From contig CP129481.1 of NCBI GenBank assembly GCA_030583905.1, positions 2,572,136 to 2,636,135 on the forward strand: a stretch of DNA of 64,000 bases, given 5' to 3'. Both the position numbers and the translations under genes were made by a program. Origin of the DNA: Anaerolineales bacterium. GTDB taxonomy: Bacteria > Chloroflexota > Anaerolineae > Anaerolineales > Villigracilaceae. This document shows positions 15,954-24,843 of this stretch, in pieces; within the stretch, counting starts at the first letter, position 1, and every line of letters starts with the position of its first letter. The notes under the pieces are model-generated. The model made no database searches. It worked only from the letters and a program-made list of their open reading frames with translations, and was not told the DNA's origin.

Positions 15954-18719
15954 TTACTTTATTTTTTCTTCCACGACCTGTGGAAGTTTTGCCAGCGAAG
16001 CCTTGACATCGCCGTTGAGACTGCCCTGCGCGAGATTGGGGCGTCCGCCTCCCTTCCCGCCGATGCCTGAGATCAGCTCGCCAGCCTTGACTCCCCGCTT
16101 GACAACGTCCTCCGTCACGGTGGCAATGACCGTCGTGCCCGTCACCAGCACCGCCGCGCCGTTCTTCGGATATTTCTCGCGGAACTTGTCGGCTAACATT
16201 CGCAGGGTATCCACATCCACTTTGGGGATTTCGACCGCCAGCACGTTGACGCCGTTCACCGTTCGGACGCTGGAAAGCTGCAAGTTAAAGGCGGAAAGCG
16301 CGGACTGCGCGCGCAGGCTGGCAAGTTCCTTCTTCAACTCGGAGACTTCCTCCTGCAGGGCGTCCGCTTTGGCAGGCACTTCATCCAGCGCGGACTTCAA
16401 GGTTCCGGCAGCCTGCTTCAGAGTCTTGAAACGCTTGTGGATCAATTCATATGCACCGCGCCCGGTCACCGCTTCGATGCGGCGGACGTTCGCCGCCACC
16501 GAACTTTCAGCGACGATCAGGAACGCGCCGATGTCCGAGGTGCGCTCGAGATGCGTACCGCCGCAAAGCTCGTAGGAATACTTCTCATCGGATTCGGGCA
16601 GCCTGCCGCCGTCGGTCTCCAAGATGCTGATGGTGCGCACGGTCTCACCGTACTTTTCGCCGAACAACGCCATCGCGCCTTCCTTTTTCGCTTCATCCAA
16701 CGATTTGACCTGCTTATGGACCGGCATATCCGCCGCGATGGCTTCATTGACCATGCGCTCGACGCGCTCGATCTGCTCGGGGGTCATCGCTTCGGGGTGA
16801 TTGAAGTCAAAGCGCAAATGGGTCGGCGCGACAAGCGAGCCTGCCTGTTTTGCCTGGTCGCTCAACACGGCGTGCAGCGCCTTGTGGAGCAGGTGCGTGG
16901 CAGTGTGGTTGCGCATGACATCATGCCGGCGCGTCATATCCACTTCAGCGACGGCTTTGTCACCCACTTTGGGCTGACCGGAGATGACCGTTCCAATGTG
17001 GACGATGACGCCCGCCGAGGCGCGGCGCATGGCGGACACTTCGATCTCCCAATCGGTCCCCCCTCCGGCTCCCCCCAGCTTCTCCGAACCCAGGGGGAGT
17101 GATCGGATATATCCGGTATCGTCCACCTGACCGCCCGCTTCGATATAGAAACCGGTCTTGGGCAGGATGACTTCGACCTGGTCGTCGAGCGATGCGGAAG
17201 TTACCATTTCGCCGTTCACGATCAGCGCCAGCACCTCGCCTTCCGCGCGCGGACTGGTGTACGGGTCATATTCGACGCCGTCCTTGCCGAGTTTGCCCCC
17301 GGCTTGCAGGTCTTTCAGGATATTCGCAAAGAATTCCGCATCTTCGCCGCCGAGTTTGCCCATGGCTTTGCCACCGCCCGAGGCTTTGGCGTGCGCTTCC
17401 TTTGCTTCGTGGAAGCCATTTTCATCCACGTCAAGCCCCTGTTCGCGGGCGATGTCGCGCGAAATCTCGAAGGGCAGACCGTACGTGGCGTATAAGTCGA
17501 AGGCTTTGCGACCATCAAGGACGGTTTTATCTTGGGAGCGAAGGTCGGAGAGTAGGTTTTCCAGATGGGCGGTACCCGCTTCCACCGTACGCGCGAAGCG
17601 AACTTCCTCGCGGGTCAAGTTATCGAGGATCGCGGGTTGACTCTTCCGCAGTTCGGGAAAAAAGTCGCCGTAATAGTCAATCACCGCCTGCGCAACCTTG
17701 GCGAGGAAGGGTTCGTTCAAGCCGAGCTTGGCTCCGAAGCGCGCCGCGCGGCGGATGATCATGCGCGCCACGTAATTGCGCCCCGCGTTGCCGGGTACGA
17801 CACCGTCGGCGATGAGAAACGCCGCCGAACGGACGTGGTCGGCGATGACGCGGTAGGGTGTGAAATCGGCAAGCATCTGCGCCTCGCTGTGACCGGTAAG
17901 CGCGCGCAAGACATCCAGCGAGTCGGTGAAGAGATCGGTCTTGTAGTTCGAGTCGACGCCTTGCAGGACGGAGACGATGCGCTCAAAGCCCATGCCGGTG
18001 TCCACGTGCTTGGCGGGCAACGGTTCGAGGCGACCGTCATCGAACAGGTTGTATTGGATGAAAACGTTGTTCCATAATTCAAGGAAGCGCGTGCATTCGC
18101 CGTTCACGCCGCAGACATGCTCGCTGCCGCGCAGATTGTCGCGCTCTTCGCCAAGGTCGATGTGGATCTCGGAGCACGGACCGCAGGGACCGGTCTCCGC
18201 CATTTGCCAGAAATTCTCCTTGCGCCCGAAGAACAGGACGTGGCTGGGCTCGAAGCCGGGCTGTTCCTTCCAGATGTCGGCGGCTTCGTCGTCGCGCGGG
18301 ATGTCGCCCTGATCGTCTTCGAAGCAGGTGGCGTACAGTTTGTCCTTGGGCAAGCCCCACACGTCGGTCAGCAATTGCCACGACCAGGCGATGGCTTCCT
18401 TTTTGTAGTAATCGCCGAACGACCAGTTGCCGAGCATTTCAAAGAAGGTGTGATGCGTGTCGTCGCGCCCGACGTCGTCGAGGTCGTTGTGCTTGCCCGC
18501 CACGCGCATGCACTTCTGCGAATCGACGGCGCGCGTGTAGGGTTTCTTGTCGGTGCCGAGGAAGACGTCCTTGAACTGCACCATGCCGGAGTTGGTGAAG
18601 AGCAGCGTGGCGTCGCCTCCGGGCACCAGCGACATGGACGGCACGGCGGTGTGTCCGTGTTCCACGAAGAAGTCGATGAAGTCCTGGCGGATCTGGTTGC
18701 CTGTGAGTTTTTTGGTCAT
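15954..18719 (-). CDS. alaS: Alanyl-tRNA synthetase
   Basis: AlaRS charges tRNA-Ala. At 921 aa it is full length, with the class II core (FTNSGMVQFKDVFLG), anticodon-independent tRNA-recognition region, and editing domain with metal ligands in HTATHLLH and CGGTHLERT. A DHHA1-like C-terminal domain ends in GGKGGGRPNLAQG. A TATAAT at 18752-18757 gives a proximal promoter. Further upstream come an interspersed repeat, a terminator hairpin and a short Ala-rich ORF with its own promoter. The arrangement is compatible with attenuation control, which is inference. Confidence 0.97.
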   Translation of the reverse strand: MTKKLTGNQIRQDFIDFFVEHGHTAVPSMSLVPGGDATLLFTNSGMVQFKDVFLGTDKKPYTRAVDSQKCMRVAGKHNDLDDVGRDDTHHTFFEMLGNWSFGDYYKKEAIAWSWQLLTDVWGLPKDKLYATCFEDDQGDIPRDDEAADIWKEQPGFEPSHVLFFGRKENFWQMAETGPCGPCSEIHIDLGEERDNLRGSEHVCGVNGECTRFLELWNNVFIQYNLFDDGRLEPLPAKHVDTGMGFERIVSVLQGVDSNYKTDLFTDSLDVLRALTGHSEAQMLADFTPYRVIADHVRSAAFLIADGVVPGNAGRNYVARMIIRRAARFGAKLGLNEPFLAKVAQAVIDYYGDFFPELRKSQPAILDNLTREEVRFARTVEAGTAHLENLLSDLRSQDKTVLDGRKAFDLYATYGLPFEISRDIAREQGLDVDENGFHEAKEAHAKASGGGKAMGKLGGEDAEFFANILKDLQAGGKLGKDGVEYDPYTSPRAEGEVLALIVNGEMVTSASLDDQVEVILPKTGFYIEAGGQVDDTGYIRSLPLGSEKLGGAGGGTDWEIEVSAMRRASAGVIVHIGTVISGQPKVGDKAVAEVDMTRRHDVMRNHTATHLLHKALHAVLSDQAKQAGSLVAPTHLRFDFNHPEAMTPEQIERVERMVNEAIAADMPVHKQVKSLDEAKKEGAMALFGEKYGETVRTISILETDGGRLPESDEKYSYELCGGTHLERTSDIGAFLIVAESSVAANVRRIEAVTGRGAYELIHKRFKTLKQAAGTLKSALDEVPAKADALQEEVSELKKELASLRAQSALSAFNLQLSSVRTVNGVNVLAVEIPKVDVDTLRMLADKFREKYPKNGAAVLVTGTTVIATVTEDVVKRGVKAGELISGIGGKGGGRPNLAQGSLNGDVKASLAKLPQVVEEKIK

Positions 18720-18751
18720 GCGTTCTCCGATTCGATGGTAATGACGGGCGA

Positions 18752-18757
18752 ATTATA
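18752..18757 (-). promoter_or_regulatory. Proximal alaS promoter -10
   Basis: Perfect TATAAT on the minus strand, giving a leader of roughly 25-30 nt that contains a GGAGAA ribosome site. No good -35 box seen. Confidence 0.5.
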
Positions 18758-18768
18758 CCAAGCGCTCT

Positions 18769-18891
18769 GTCGTTGCGAGCCGCGCTTTTGCCTTTGGCGG
18801 CGAAGCAATCTCCAAATAGGCTGGGGGATTGCTTCGGGCGAAAAGAGCACACCGCACTGGCGTACAGCGCAAGTGTCGCCCTCGCAATGAC
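18769..18891. repeat. Interspersed palindromic repeat (REP/MITE-like)
   Basis: The ends are inverted repeats (GTCGTTGCGAG at 18769-18779 and CTCGCAATGAC at 18881-18891). Inside is a second inverted pair (GAAGCAATCTCC and GGATTGCTTC). No coding potential. The structure resembles small non-autonomous repeats; copy number in the genome cannot be judged here. Confidence 0.65.
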
Positions 18892-18901
18892 ATAACAAAA
18901 A

Positions 18902-18925
18902 GTCCCGAACCTGTGGGTTCGGGAC
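18902..18925 (-). terminator. Intrinsic terminator, possible alaS attenuator
   Basis: A perfect 10-bp stem (arms 18916-18925 and 18902-18911), 4-nt loop and TTTTT on the minus strand. It lies 20 nt after the stop of the 26-codon ORF and about 180 nt upstream of alaS. Confidence 0.85.
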
Positions 18926-18945
18926 CGGAATTCCTCGCTTCCGTC

Positions 18946-19026
18946 TCAAGCCGTGGCAGGTTCGCAGGTTCCGCAGGTAGCGGACGCGGCTCGAGCGGCT
19001 GCGCTGATCTTGAGGGTCGTTTGCAT
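18946..19026 (-). CDS. Short Ala-rich ORF, candidate leader peptide of alaS
   Basis: Twenty-six codons; eight are Ala, six of them clustered at residues 9-16 (AAARAASA), followed by two Cys and Pro. It starts at an ATG 7 nt after a perfect TATAAT with a TTGTCC box 18 nt further up, so it should be translated leaderlessly. A strong intrinsic terminator follows, and the next gene in the same direction is alaS. A Cys-containing standalone small peptide is the alternative. Too short for ordinary gene finders; function is inferred from position and codon content. Confidence 0.5.
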   Translation of the reverse strand: MQTTLKISAAARAASATCGTCEPATA

Positions 19027-19033
19027 GCGCGCG

Positions 19034-19063
19034 ATTATACCAGTTCCTTTTCAAACCGGACAA
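19034..19063 (-). promoter_or_regulatory. Promoter of the Ala-rich short ORF
   Basis: TATAAT at 19034-19039 and TTGTCC at 19058-19063 (minus strand), spacer 18 nt. The ATG follows the -10 box by 7 nt. Confidence 0.65.
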
Positions 19064-19149
19064 GATTTCCGAAACCAGCGATCCGGTCATCTGCCCAAGC
19101 CACCGCTCTGTTTCGTTGACCGGCGCGGCGGGACAGTATCAGGCGTCGG

Positions 19150-20142
<993 letters not shown>

Positions 20143-20220
20143 GTTGACCTGTGGAAATTGTGTAGGTATAATCTGATAATAAACTAATTTATAGCAGTAT
20201 ATCACAATGAGCAAGGCTTT

Positions 20221-20275
20221 ACACCGCCGCCGTCTATAATCTGTTATGCGGTGGCGGTATATCCCTTAGTTAGCC
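20221..20275 (+). other. attI-like insertion region with candidate cassette promoter
   Basis: The core site GTTAGCC (20269-20275) fits G^TTRRRY, where the first cassette joins. Just before it lies an inverted GC-rich pair (ACACCGCC...GGTGGCGG) enclosing TATAAT (20235-20240), a candidate Pc promoter reading into the cassettes. No good -35 is visible. Confidence 0.6.
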
Positions 20276-20980
20276 CGCATCCGCGGTGAAGTGCAAAAGG
20301 AGAGATGGTAGTCTGATGTTCACTATCGAACGCGCAAAGGTCAACGAGGTAGATCTAATCAAGGAGGTCTTGAGTGAGACCTGGGTCGCGACCTACGCTG
20401 ATCACTTGTCTCGCGCGACGATCGAGCAAGTAACAACGCATTGGCACGACCCTAAAGTGCTTCGATCACAGATCGAGAAACCAGGAGACTACTTCGCGGT
20501 TGCCAAGGACGATGGGACGATCATCGGTCTCGTTACCTTGATGGCGTTGAACCGAGACGAGCTCTACCTTTCGCGGCTGTACGTTCGTCCTGCGTACCAA
20601 GGCAAAGGCGTCGGCACGCGCTTGCTCAACGCGGCGATCGCATCCTATCCAGATGCTTCGGTAGTACGGCTTGGGGTTGAGCAGCAGAACGCCAAGGGCC
20701 ACTCCTACTGGCGCAGTCAGAAGTTTGTCGACATCGGAACGAACGTCGAACAAATTGGTCATGACAGCATTACGGTGATCACCATGGAGCGGAAGCTCAA
20801 ATGATGTTTTCCAGTAGCCTCGTTGAGGTGCGGGCTAACACCGCGTGCACCCGACTTGGGGTACGCACCGCGTTTCTGAGCATGCTTCTGGCTTCGGCGG
20901 ACTCCCGTTTCGAGGGTCAGTCCACCCTCCCACCCCAAGCGGGTATCCCGTGAAAACCACGCGGGACGAGACGCAAACCG
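20270..20980 (+). mobile_element. Integron gene cassette 1 (GNAT cassette)
   Basis: The cassette runs from the TT of GTTAGCC to the G of the next core site GTTGGGC. The decisive point is that its first bases with the preceding G (GTTAGCCCGC, 20269-20278) are the exact reverse complement of the R''-box region GCGGGCTAAC (20830-20839), as expected when the excised circle rebuilds its own attC. It carries one ORF on the plus strand, filling most of the cassette. Confidence 0.85.
20316..20804 (+). CDS. GNAT family N-acetyltransferase (cassette-borne)
   Basis: The 162-aa protein has the GNAT acetyl-CoA loop Q-G-K-G-V-G after RLYVRPAY. The acceptor substrate is unknown; cassette GNATs include antibiotic-modifying enzymes, but no specific resistance family is recognisable. 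The start is the ATG at 20316. A good AAGGAG site instead precedes a three-codon ORF (ATG GTA GTC TGA, 20305-20316) whose stop overlaps the GNAT start as TGATG, suggesting coupled initiation. A GTG at 20286 is less likely. Promoter probably supplied from the attI side. Confidence 0.88.
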   Translation: MFTIERAKVNEVDLIKEVLSETWVATYADHLSRATIEQVTTHWHDPKVLRSQIEKPGDYFAVAKDDGTIIGLVTLMALNRDELYLSRLYVRPAYQGKGVGTRLLNAAIASYPDASVVRLGVEQQNAKGHSYWRSQKFVDIGTNVEQIGHDSITVITMERKLK

Positions 20981-20986
20981 TTGGGC
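20830..20986 (+). repeat. attC recombination site of cassette 1
   Basis: R'' region GCGGGCTAAC at 20830-20839 and R' GTTGGGC at 20980-20986 bound an imperfect palindrome. Paired internal segments include CCGCGTG (20841-20847) with CACGCGG (20958-20964) and CTTGGGGT (20855-20862) with ACCCCAAG (20932-20939). At about 155 nt it is at or beyond the long end of known attC sites. Confidence 0.75.
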
Positions 20987-21039
20987 GCTTGGTATAAGAA
21001 GGAAAAAGTACAGTTTCCGTTGAATACAAGGATTAAAAG

Positions 21040-21264
21040 ATGAAATTTCATAAGAAATGCCCAGAATGTGGAAATGATGAGATCTATGCAAAAACTGTTG
21101 GTGCACGAGGCGGTTACGGACCAGATTTACTTCCTGGCGTAGGTGGTTTTTGGGCAGGAGGTAAATTTGAAATATATGTTTGTGGGAAATGTGGATATTC
21201 ACAATTCTATGTTCCGCAGAAATTGTTAAGTGATGTAAAAGAAAACTTTACTCGAATGAAATAG
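21040..21264 (+). CDS. Small zinc-ribbon protein, probable second cassette gene
   Basis: Seventy-four residues with two CxxC pairs (CPECG near residue 8 and CGKCGY near 49) separated by a Gly-rich loop (GARGGYGPDLLPGVGG). It should bind zinc; the function is unknown. An AAGGA site precedes the ATG. The gene and the DNA after it are clearly more AT-rich than the neighbours, pointing to transfer. It begins right after the first attC, but no complement of its own 5' core (GCGCCCAAC expected) is found downstream, so the cassette may have lost its attC. Confidence 0.7.
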   Translation: MKFHKKCPECGNDEIYAKTVGARGGYGPDLLPGVGGFWAGGKFEIYVCGKCGYSQFYVPQKLLSDVKENFTRMK

Positions 21265-22020
21265 TCATATGTACATTCAGTTCCAAGAAATCATCCGCTT
21301 ATGTTCATGACTATTTCACCTGTCGTTACAATGAATAATATCCCTATCAGTTCTGTAGCGAACATTCAAGAGTATCATTATTGTTAGCTGATTTCTTTTA
21401 TGTTGGTGCTCCCGTTGTTACAATATATTTATTTGTCCATATTCAGCCTCTCGTGTTTCAAAAGAAACTCTAAAAAGACGAATAGAATACGTTTCCAAGA
21501 TTACGAATTTGTAATAGTTGTTATGAAATCGGGCAAGGTTCTATTGAAAAGCATGTGAGTCTTCAATTCATCCAGAGCCTACCGATAAATAGGAGTGTCA
21601 AGGGTGGAAGGTCACGAAGTTGAAAAATGATCTCAATCTGAAAAACGGTTCTGAATGGAAACCATTTGGAGCTGTTTTTTTTGTCTCCGGTTGCCAGATT
21701 CCCCACACACAGACAGCCTTCTCCGCCCCCTTCCTGACAAAAATGCAAATCCCATATATGGGGGTCTCCTTGTCCGTGTTGGGATGTGTTTACATGTGTT
21801 GAGATGTGTTGACATGTGTTGACATGTGTTGAGGTCTCAGCGGCTTTGAGGGTCCCTGAAACGTACAAAAATGCCGATTCCACCCCCCATATCTGGGGGG
21901 TGGGCTTTTGGAATAACCTTTGATCTGACAAATTTTTGATGACAAAATGGGACTTCCCCCGCCTCACTTTGCGCATTGGGAAGGTCACGTTTGCCTACGC
22001 GAAGCGGGATGCCAAAACCA
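21265..22020. other. AT-rich to repeat-rich stretch without convincing gene
   Basis: The first 300 bases are AT-rich with only very short ORFs lacking ribosome sites. The second part holds decamer tandem repeats and palindromic C-rich/G-rich sites. Open frames here are by-products of the repeats. It may be a decayed end of the cassette array. Confidence 0.6.
21781..21830 (+). repeat. Five tandem 10-bp repeats
   Basis: Five consecutive decamers of the form nnnATGTGTT, the last two identical (GACATGTGTT). The 10-bp period equals one helical turn, and the repeat creates recurrent TTGACA. Function unknown. Confidence 0.9.
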
Positions 22021-22132
22021 AAGAGACAGTCACCTTTAAGATGACTGTCTCTTTTTAGAAAGTGAAGGATGTGCGAAGAAAAACCTTCGATAGTATCCCC
22101 ATATCCGGGGCTGGGTTTTTGAAACAAACGTC
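21883..22132. repeat. Two copies of a palindrome-containing repeat
   Basis: Copy 1 at 21883-21918 and copy 2 at 22097-22132 share C-rich - CATATC - G-rich, then a TGGGYTTTTGRAA tail. A third, shorter perfect palindrome CCCATATATGGG lies at 21751-21762. They may be protein-binding sites or cruciform elements. Confidence 0.6.
22021..22056. terminator. Bidirectional terminator at the island edge
   Basis: A 12-bp perfect stem (AAGAGACAGTCA, 22021-22032, and complement 22042-22053) followed by a T run on the plus strand; the minus-strand exit (TTTGGTTTTGG) is also T-rich. It separates the repeat region from the smpB transcript. Confidence 0.85.
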
Positions 22133-22149
22133 AGGTTAATTCCATCCCT

Positions 22150-22932
22150 TTACCACTCGCAGCCCGGCGTCGTGCTGACCCCCGCAGATCTGCCGATGCG
22201 TTTATACATCGTCACATTGGTGAACGGCTCACCGAGAATGCCATCGTGAATCGCCCACGAGCGTTTGCGGATACTGTTCGCCGCATCGGGTTGACGGAAC
22301 GGGCTTGAACCATCCAGGTGCGCGTACAAGTCACCGCCGGGCTGAAACCCCGCGTGGATGCTCTCCATCAGGCGCTTCCCCACTTGGTAGGTAAACCCAT
22401 AGCGTTCAAAGATGACCGCATTGTGATAGTACAACGGCTCGACGAAATACATGTCATGTCCCAGCGCTGTGACGAATCCCTCGAACGCATCAATGGCTTG
22501 ACCAAGCAACCGAAGCCCGCGTCGCACCTGACCCGGAGCCAGCCCCGCACCCAGAGCCATTGTCTCCGCCTCGACATTTCTCTTCAAGATCCCGAACTTG
22601 GTCGGAGTACCATCCGGCATTTTGTCCACATCAAAGCGGGGAGAGTCGGGGTCATTAAGAATGTAAAGCAGGACGTGAATCTGCCCGTTCATCGTGTCAG
22701 TGAGGTGCGCATACAGGATTGGGTCGGGGAAATCGGTCTTGTGGAAGAGCCGCATCTCCACGTCTGTGGAGCCGGATGCAAAACGGAATTGCAGCAGGTT
22801 GTATCCCGCTGCAGACGTAAGCGGAGGGATGCTGAACTTCTCCAACAGTTCCTGCGGAATGTACTTCGCGTATAACGCCCGTTTCTCAGGGTCAGGCAGC
22901 AGGTTGATACCGCCAATGGTCGAAGGGGACAT
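22150..22932 (-). CDS. Conserved-looking hypothetical protein downstream of smpB
   Basis: A 260-aa soluble protein with no signal peptide, no membrane segment and no motif I recognise. It is well formed: AAGGAAG ribosome site 7 nt before the ATG, balanced composition, several aromatic-rich segments (YYHNAVIFERYGFTYQVG). The resemblance of that segment to acyltransferase-like motifs is too weak for a call. It starts 18 nt after the smpB stop, so it is co-transcribed with smpB. Confidence 0.7.
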   Translation of the reverse strand: MSPSTIGGINLLPDPEKRALYAKYIPQELLEKFSIPPLTSAAGYNLLQFRFASGSTDVEMRLFHKTDFPDPILYAHLTDTMNGQIHVLLYILNDPDSPRFDVDKMPDGTPTKFGILKRNVEAETMALGAGLAPGQVRRGLRLLGQAIDAFEGFVTALGHDMYFVEPLYYHNAVIFERYGFTYQVGKRLMESIHAGFQPGGDLYAHLDGSSPFRQPDAANSIRKRSWAIHDGILGEPFTNVTMYKRIGRSAGVSTTPGCEW

Positions 22933-22949
22933 TTTTTGCTTCCTTCCGG

Positions 22950-23411
22950 TTATCGTACTCTCATGGCGCGTTCTTTATCGCGCGCTTCATCCCGCTTTGC
23001 GATGGTGGCGCGTTTGTCGTAGGCTTTCTTGCCCTTGGCAATGGCGATCTCCACCTTGGCGCGACCGTCTTTCAAGTAAACGCGGGTCGGGACAATCGTC
23101 ATGCCTTTGATGCGGACATTATTCCACAACTCGCGGATCTCCTTTTTATGGAGCAGAAGACGACGCTTGCGGCGCGGTTCATGGTTGAAGAACTTTCCCG
23201 ATTGCTCATACGGCGCGATATGCGCCTCCAACAGCCAGGCTTGCTCCCCGTTTTGCACATCCACGTAGGCTTCTTGAATGCTGATCTGCCCGGCGCGAAT
23301 GGATTTGATCTCCGATCCCTGCAGGGCGATGCCAGCTTCGAACTTTTCGATGAGCGTATACTCGAAGCCGGCTTTACGGTTGGTGGCGATGATCTTGATA
23401 TTGTCAGTCAC
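22950..23411 (-). CDS. smpB: SsrA-binding protein SmpB
   Basis: SmpB binds tmRNA and rescues stalled ribosomes. The 153-aa product has the usual EKFEAGIALQGSEIKS, the R-A-G-Q-I-S block, and the basic tail (KRATIAKRDEARDKERAM) that enters the decoding site. The start is a GTG placed 6 nt after a TAAAAT -10 box, so the mRNA appears leaderless. No ssrA gene was found in the window. Confidence 0.96.
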   Translation of the reverse strand: MTDNIKIIATNRKAGFEYTLIEKFEAGIALQGSEIKSIRAGQISIQEAYVDVQNGEQAWLLEAHIAPYEQSGKFFNHEPRRKRRLLLHKKEIRELWNNVRIKGMTIVPTRVYLKDGRAKVEIAIAKGKKAYDKRATIAKRDEARDKERAMRVR

Positions 23412-23417
23412 GGGATG

Positions 23418-23423
23418 ATTTTA
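23418..23423 (-). promoter_or_regulatory. -10 box of smpB, leaderless configuration
   Basis: TAAAAT on the minus strand with a 6-nt gap to the GTG start; no ribosome site between. Confidence 0.6.
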
Positions 23424-23515
23424 GCATGGAATGATGGAGGCAGATTGCAAGGTGCCTTTCAAGGTTTCACAAGTCACTTTGACTTCGCTGAACGGGTCGC
23501 CCCTGCTTTGAAACC

Positions 23516-24769
23516 CTATCCCCACTTGAGCAGGGCGACCCCCGCGACGATCCTCAGTACGCCGAACAGGATGAGTGCGGGCGCAAGCCCCATCACATCC
23601 GCAATAAGGGGACCGGCAATGGAACTGGCAAGCACTGCAAAGTTGAACATGATGGTGTACCATGCCAAATGCGAGGGGCGGTCGTGCGGCGGGATGTTTT
23701 CGAGCATATAGTTGGCATAAGCGCCGTTGACAAGCGCGAACAGCAGTCCGCCGATGAAGGAAAGCATGTAGTAATGCAGGACGTTCTGGGCAAACGCCAG
23801 CATGATCGGATAGGCTGCCATCCCGATGATGCCAAACCCTGTCACTTTTTTGTGCCCGTACCTGTGGACAATGCGCCCGAATCGAATGGATGTCAACAAG
23901 ACAGAGAGATAATACAAAGCGGTGCCGTTCCCAAGATGGCTGTCGTTCAGGTTGAGGACACGCACATTGAAGAGCGGGTAGATGGGGTTGGACAGATAAT
24001 GAACGAGATGGAACAGGAACAGCGCCAGCACGACGTTCTTGAAATGCGTCCTCCAAATGTCGAGGCGGAGGGCGGCGGCAACGCCTCGGGGAGATTCCGG
24101 CGGGGTTTCGGGATCAGGTGTCGGCGGGAGCCGAAGCGGAGCAGTATCATCCGGCACGGGTCGAATACGGTAAATGTGGAAACTGCTCATCGCCGCGCCG
24201 ATGGCTCCGATCGCGAAAACGACCTGGTAGCCTCCGGGGAAGGGCATGGCTTTGAGGAGATAACCAGCGATCAGGGATGTGAGGATGTAGGCGATGGCAA
24301 AGGTGATGTTGCGCGTGCCAGCCACGCGTGCGCGGAAACGATCCGGCACGGCTTCGGCGAAGAGTGCATTGAAACCAACACCGAGCGGCGTGAAGGGGAT
24401 CGCCATAAGGAAGGTGAGGCTGATGAGCGCCCAGATCTGACCCTGCGCGTCGAAGAGCCAGGGGAGGGGGATCCACAAAAAGTACCCGATACGAAAAGCG
24501 ATGGATGACCAAAATACGGCTTTGCCCGTGGGTCGTTTGCTGATCCAGTGACCTGCCGGGATGGCAAGGAACAGACTGACAATGGCAGAGGTGGCAGTGA
24601 GCAAGCCGATCTGCAATCCGCTCGCACCGAGACGGGTGGCATAGACGTTGAGGAAATTGATGGCGGTGCCGCTCAGTACGCCAAACCAGGCGATGTCGAA
24701 ATAAAGGTTCCTGAAGTTGGAACGATATTTTTCCGGAATGTCGGACTGTCGAAAAAGATTGAAACGCAT
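23516..24769 (-). CDS. MFS transporter
   Basis: A 417-aa protein with about 12 hydrophobic segments, N- and C-terminal halves of six each, and a polar central loop rich in Pro (around residues 205-235). The family moves small solutes or drugs across the inner membrane using ion gradients; the substrate is unknown. A TATAAT box lies 9 nt upstream of the ATG, so the leader is minimal. It is divergent from the aminotransferase gene at 24844. Confidence 0.9.
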   Translation of the reverse strand: MRFNLFRQSDIPEKYRSNFRNLYFDIAWFGVLSGTAINFLNVYATRLGASGLQIGLLTATSAIVSLFLAIPAGHWISKRPTGKAVFWSSIAFRIGYFLWIPLPWLFDAQGQIWALISLTFLMAIPFTPLGVGFNALFAEAVPDRFRARVAGTRNITFAIAYILTSLIAGYLLKAMPFPGGYQVVFAIGAIGAAMSSFHIYRIRPVPDDTAPLRLPPTPDPETPPESPRGVAAALRLDIWRTHFKNVVLALFLFHLVHYLSNPIYPLFNVRVLNLNDSHLGNGTALYYLSVLLTSIRFGRIVHRYGHKKVTGFGIIGMAAYPIMLAFAQNVLHYYMLSFIGGLLFALVNGAYANYMLENIPPHDRPSHLAWYTIMFNFAVLASSIAGPLIADVMGLAPALILFGVLRIVAGVALLKWG

Positions 24770-24778
24770 AGGGAGAGA

Positions 24779-24784
24779 ATTATA
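24779..24784 (-). promoter_or_regulatory. -10 box of the MFS gene
   Basis: Perfect TATAAT on the minus strand, 9 nt before the start codon. Confidence 0.55.
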
Positions 24785-24843
24785 TCAATATCCGTTTTTT
24801 GTTACTTTGGGAGTTTGGCATGGTTTTGCATTAAGATTGGAAG

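Noticed and set aside
18916..18926. tRNA T-loop-like GGTTCGGGACC
   Set aside because: It is the arm of a terminator hairpin; no acceptor or anticodon stems fit around it.
18902..19026. T-box riboswitch before alaS
   Set aside because: No T-box consensus (AGGGTGGNACCGCG) or specifier stem; instead an Ala-rich ORF and a plain terminator.
20143..20235. LexA-type SOS box in the intI promoter
   Set aside because: No CTGT-N8-ACAG or similar palindrome; the LexA consensus of this lineage is not known to me.
21400..21558. 52-codon ORF in the AT-rich stretch after the zinc-ribbon gene
   Set aside because: No ribosome site, no pattern beyond AT-rich hydrophobic codons; chance ORF is likely.
21781..21830. 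CRISPR array
   Set aside because: Units are only 10 bp and contiguous, without spacers.
21563..21988. 141-codon minus-strand ORF
   Set aside because: Its His/Asn/Thr/Gln-rich part is only the translation of the decamer repeats, and it has no ribosome site.
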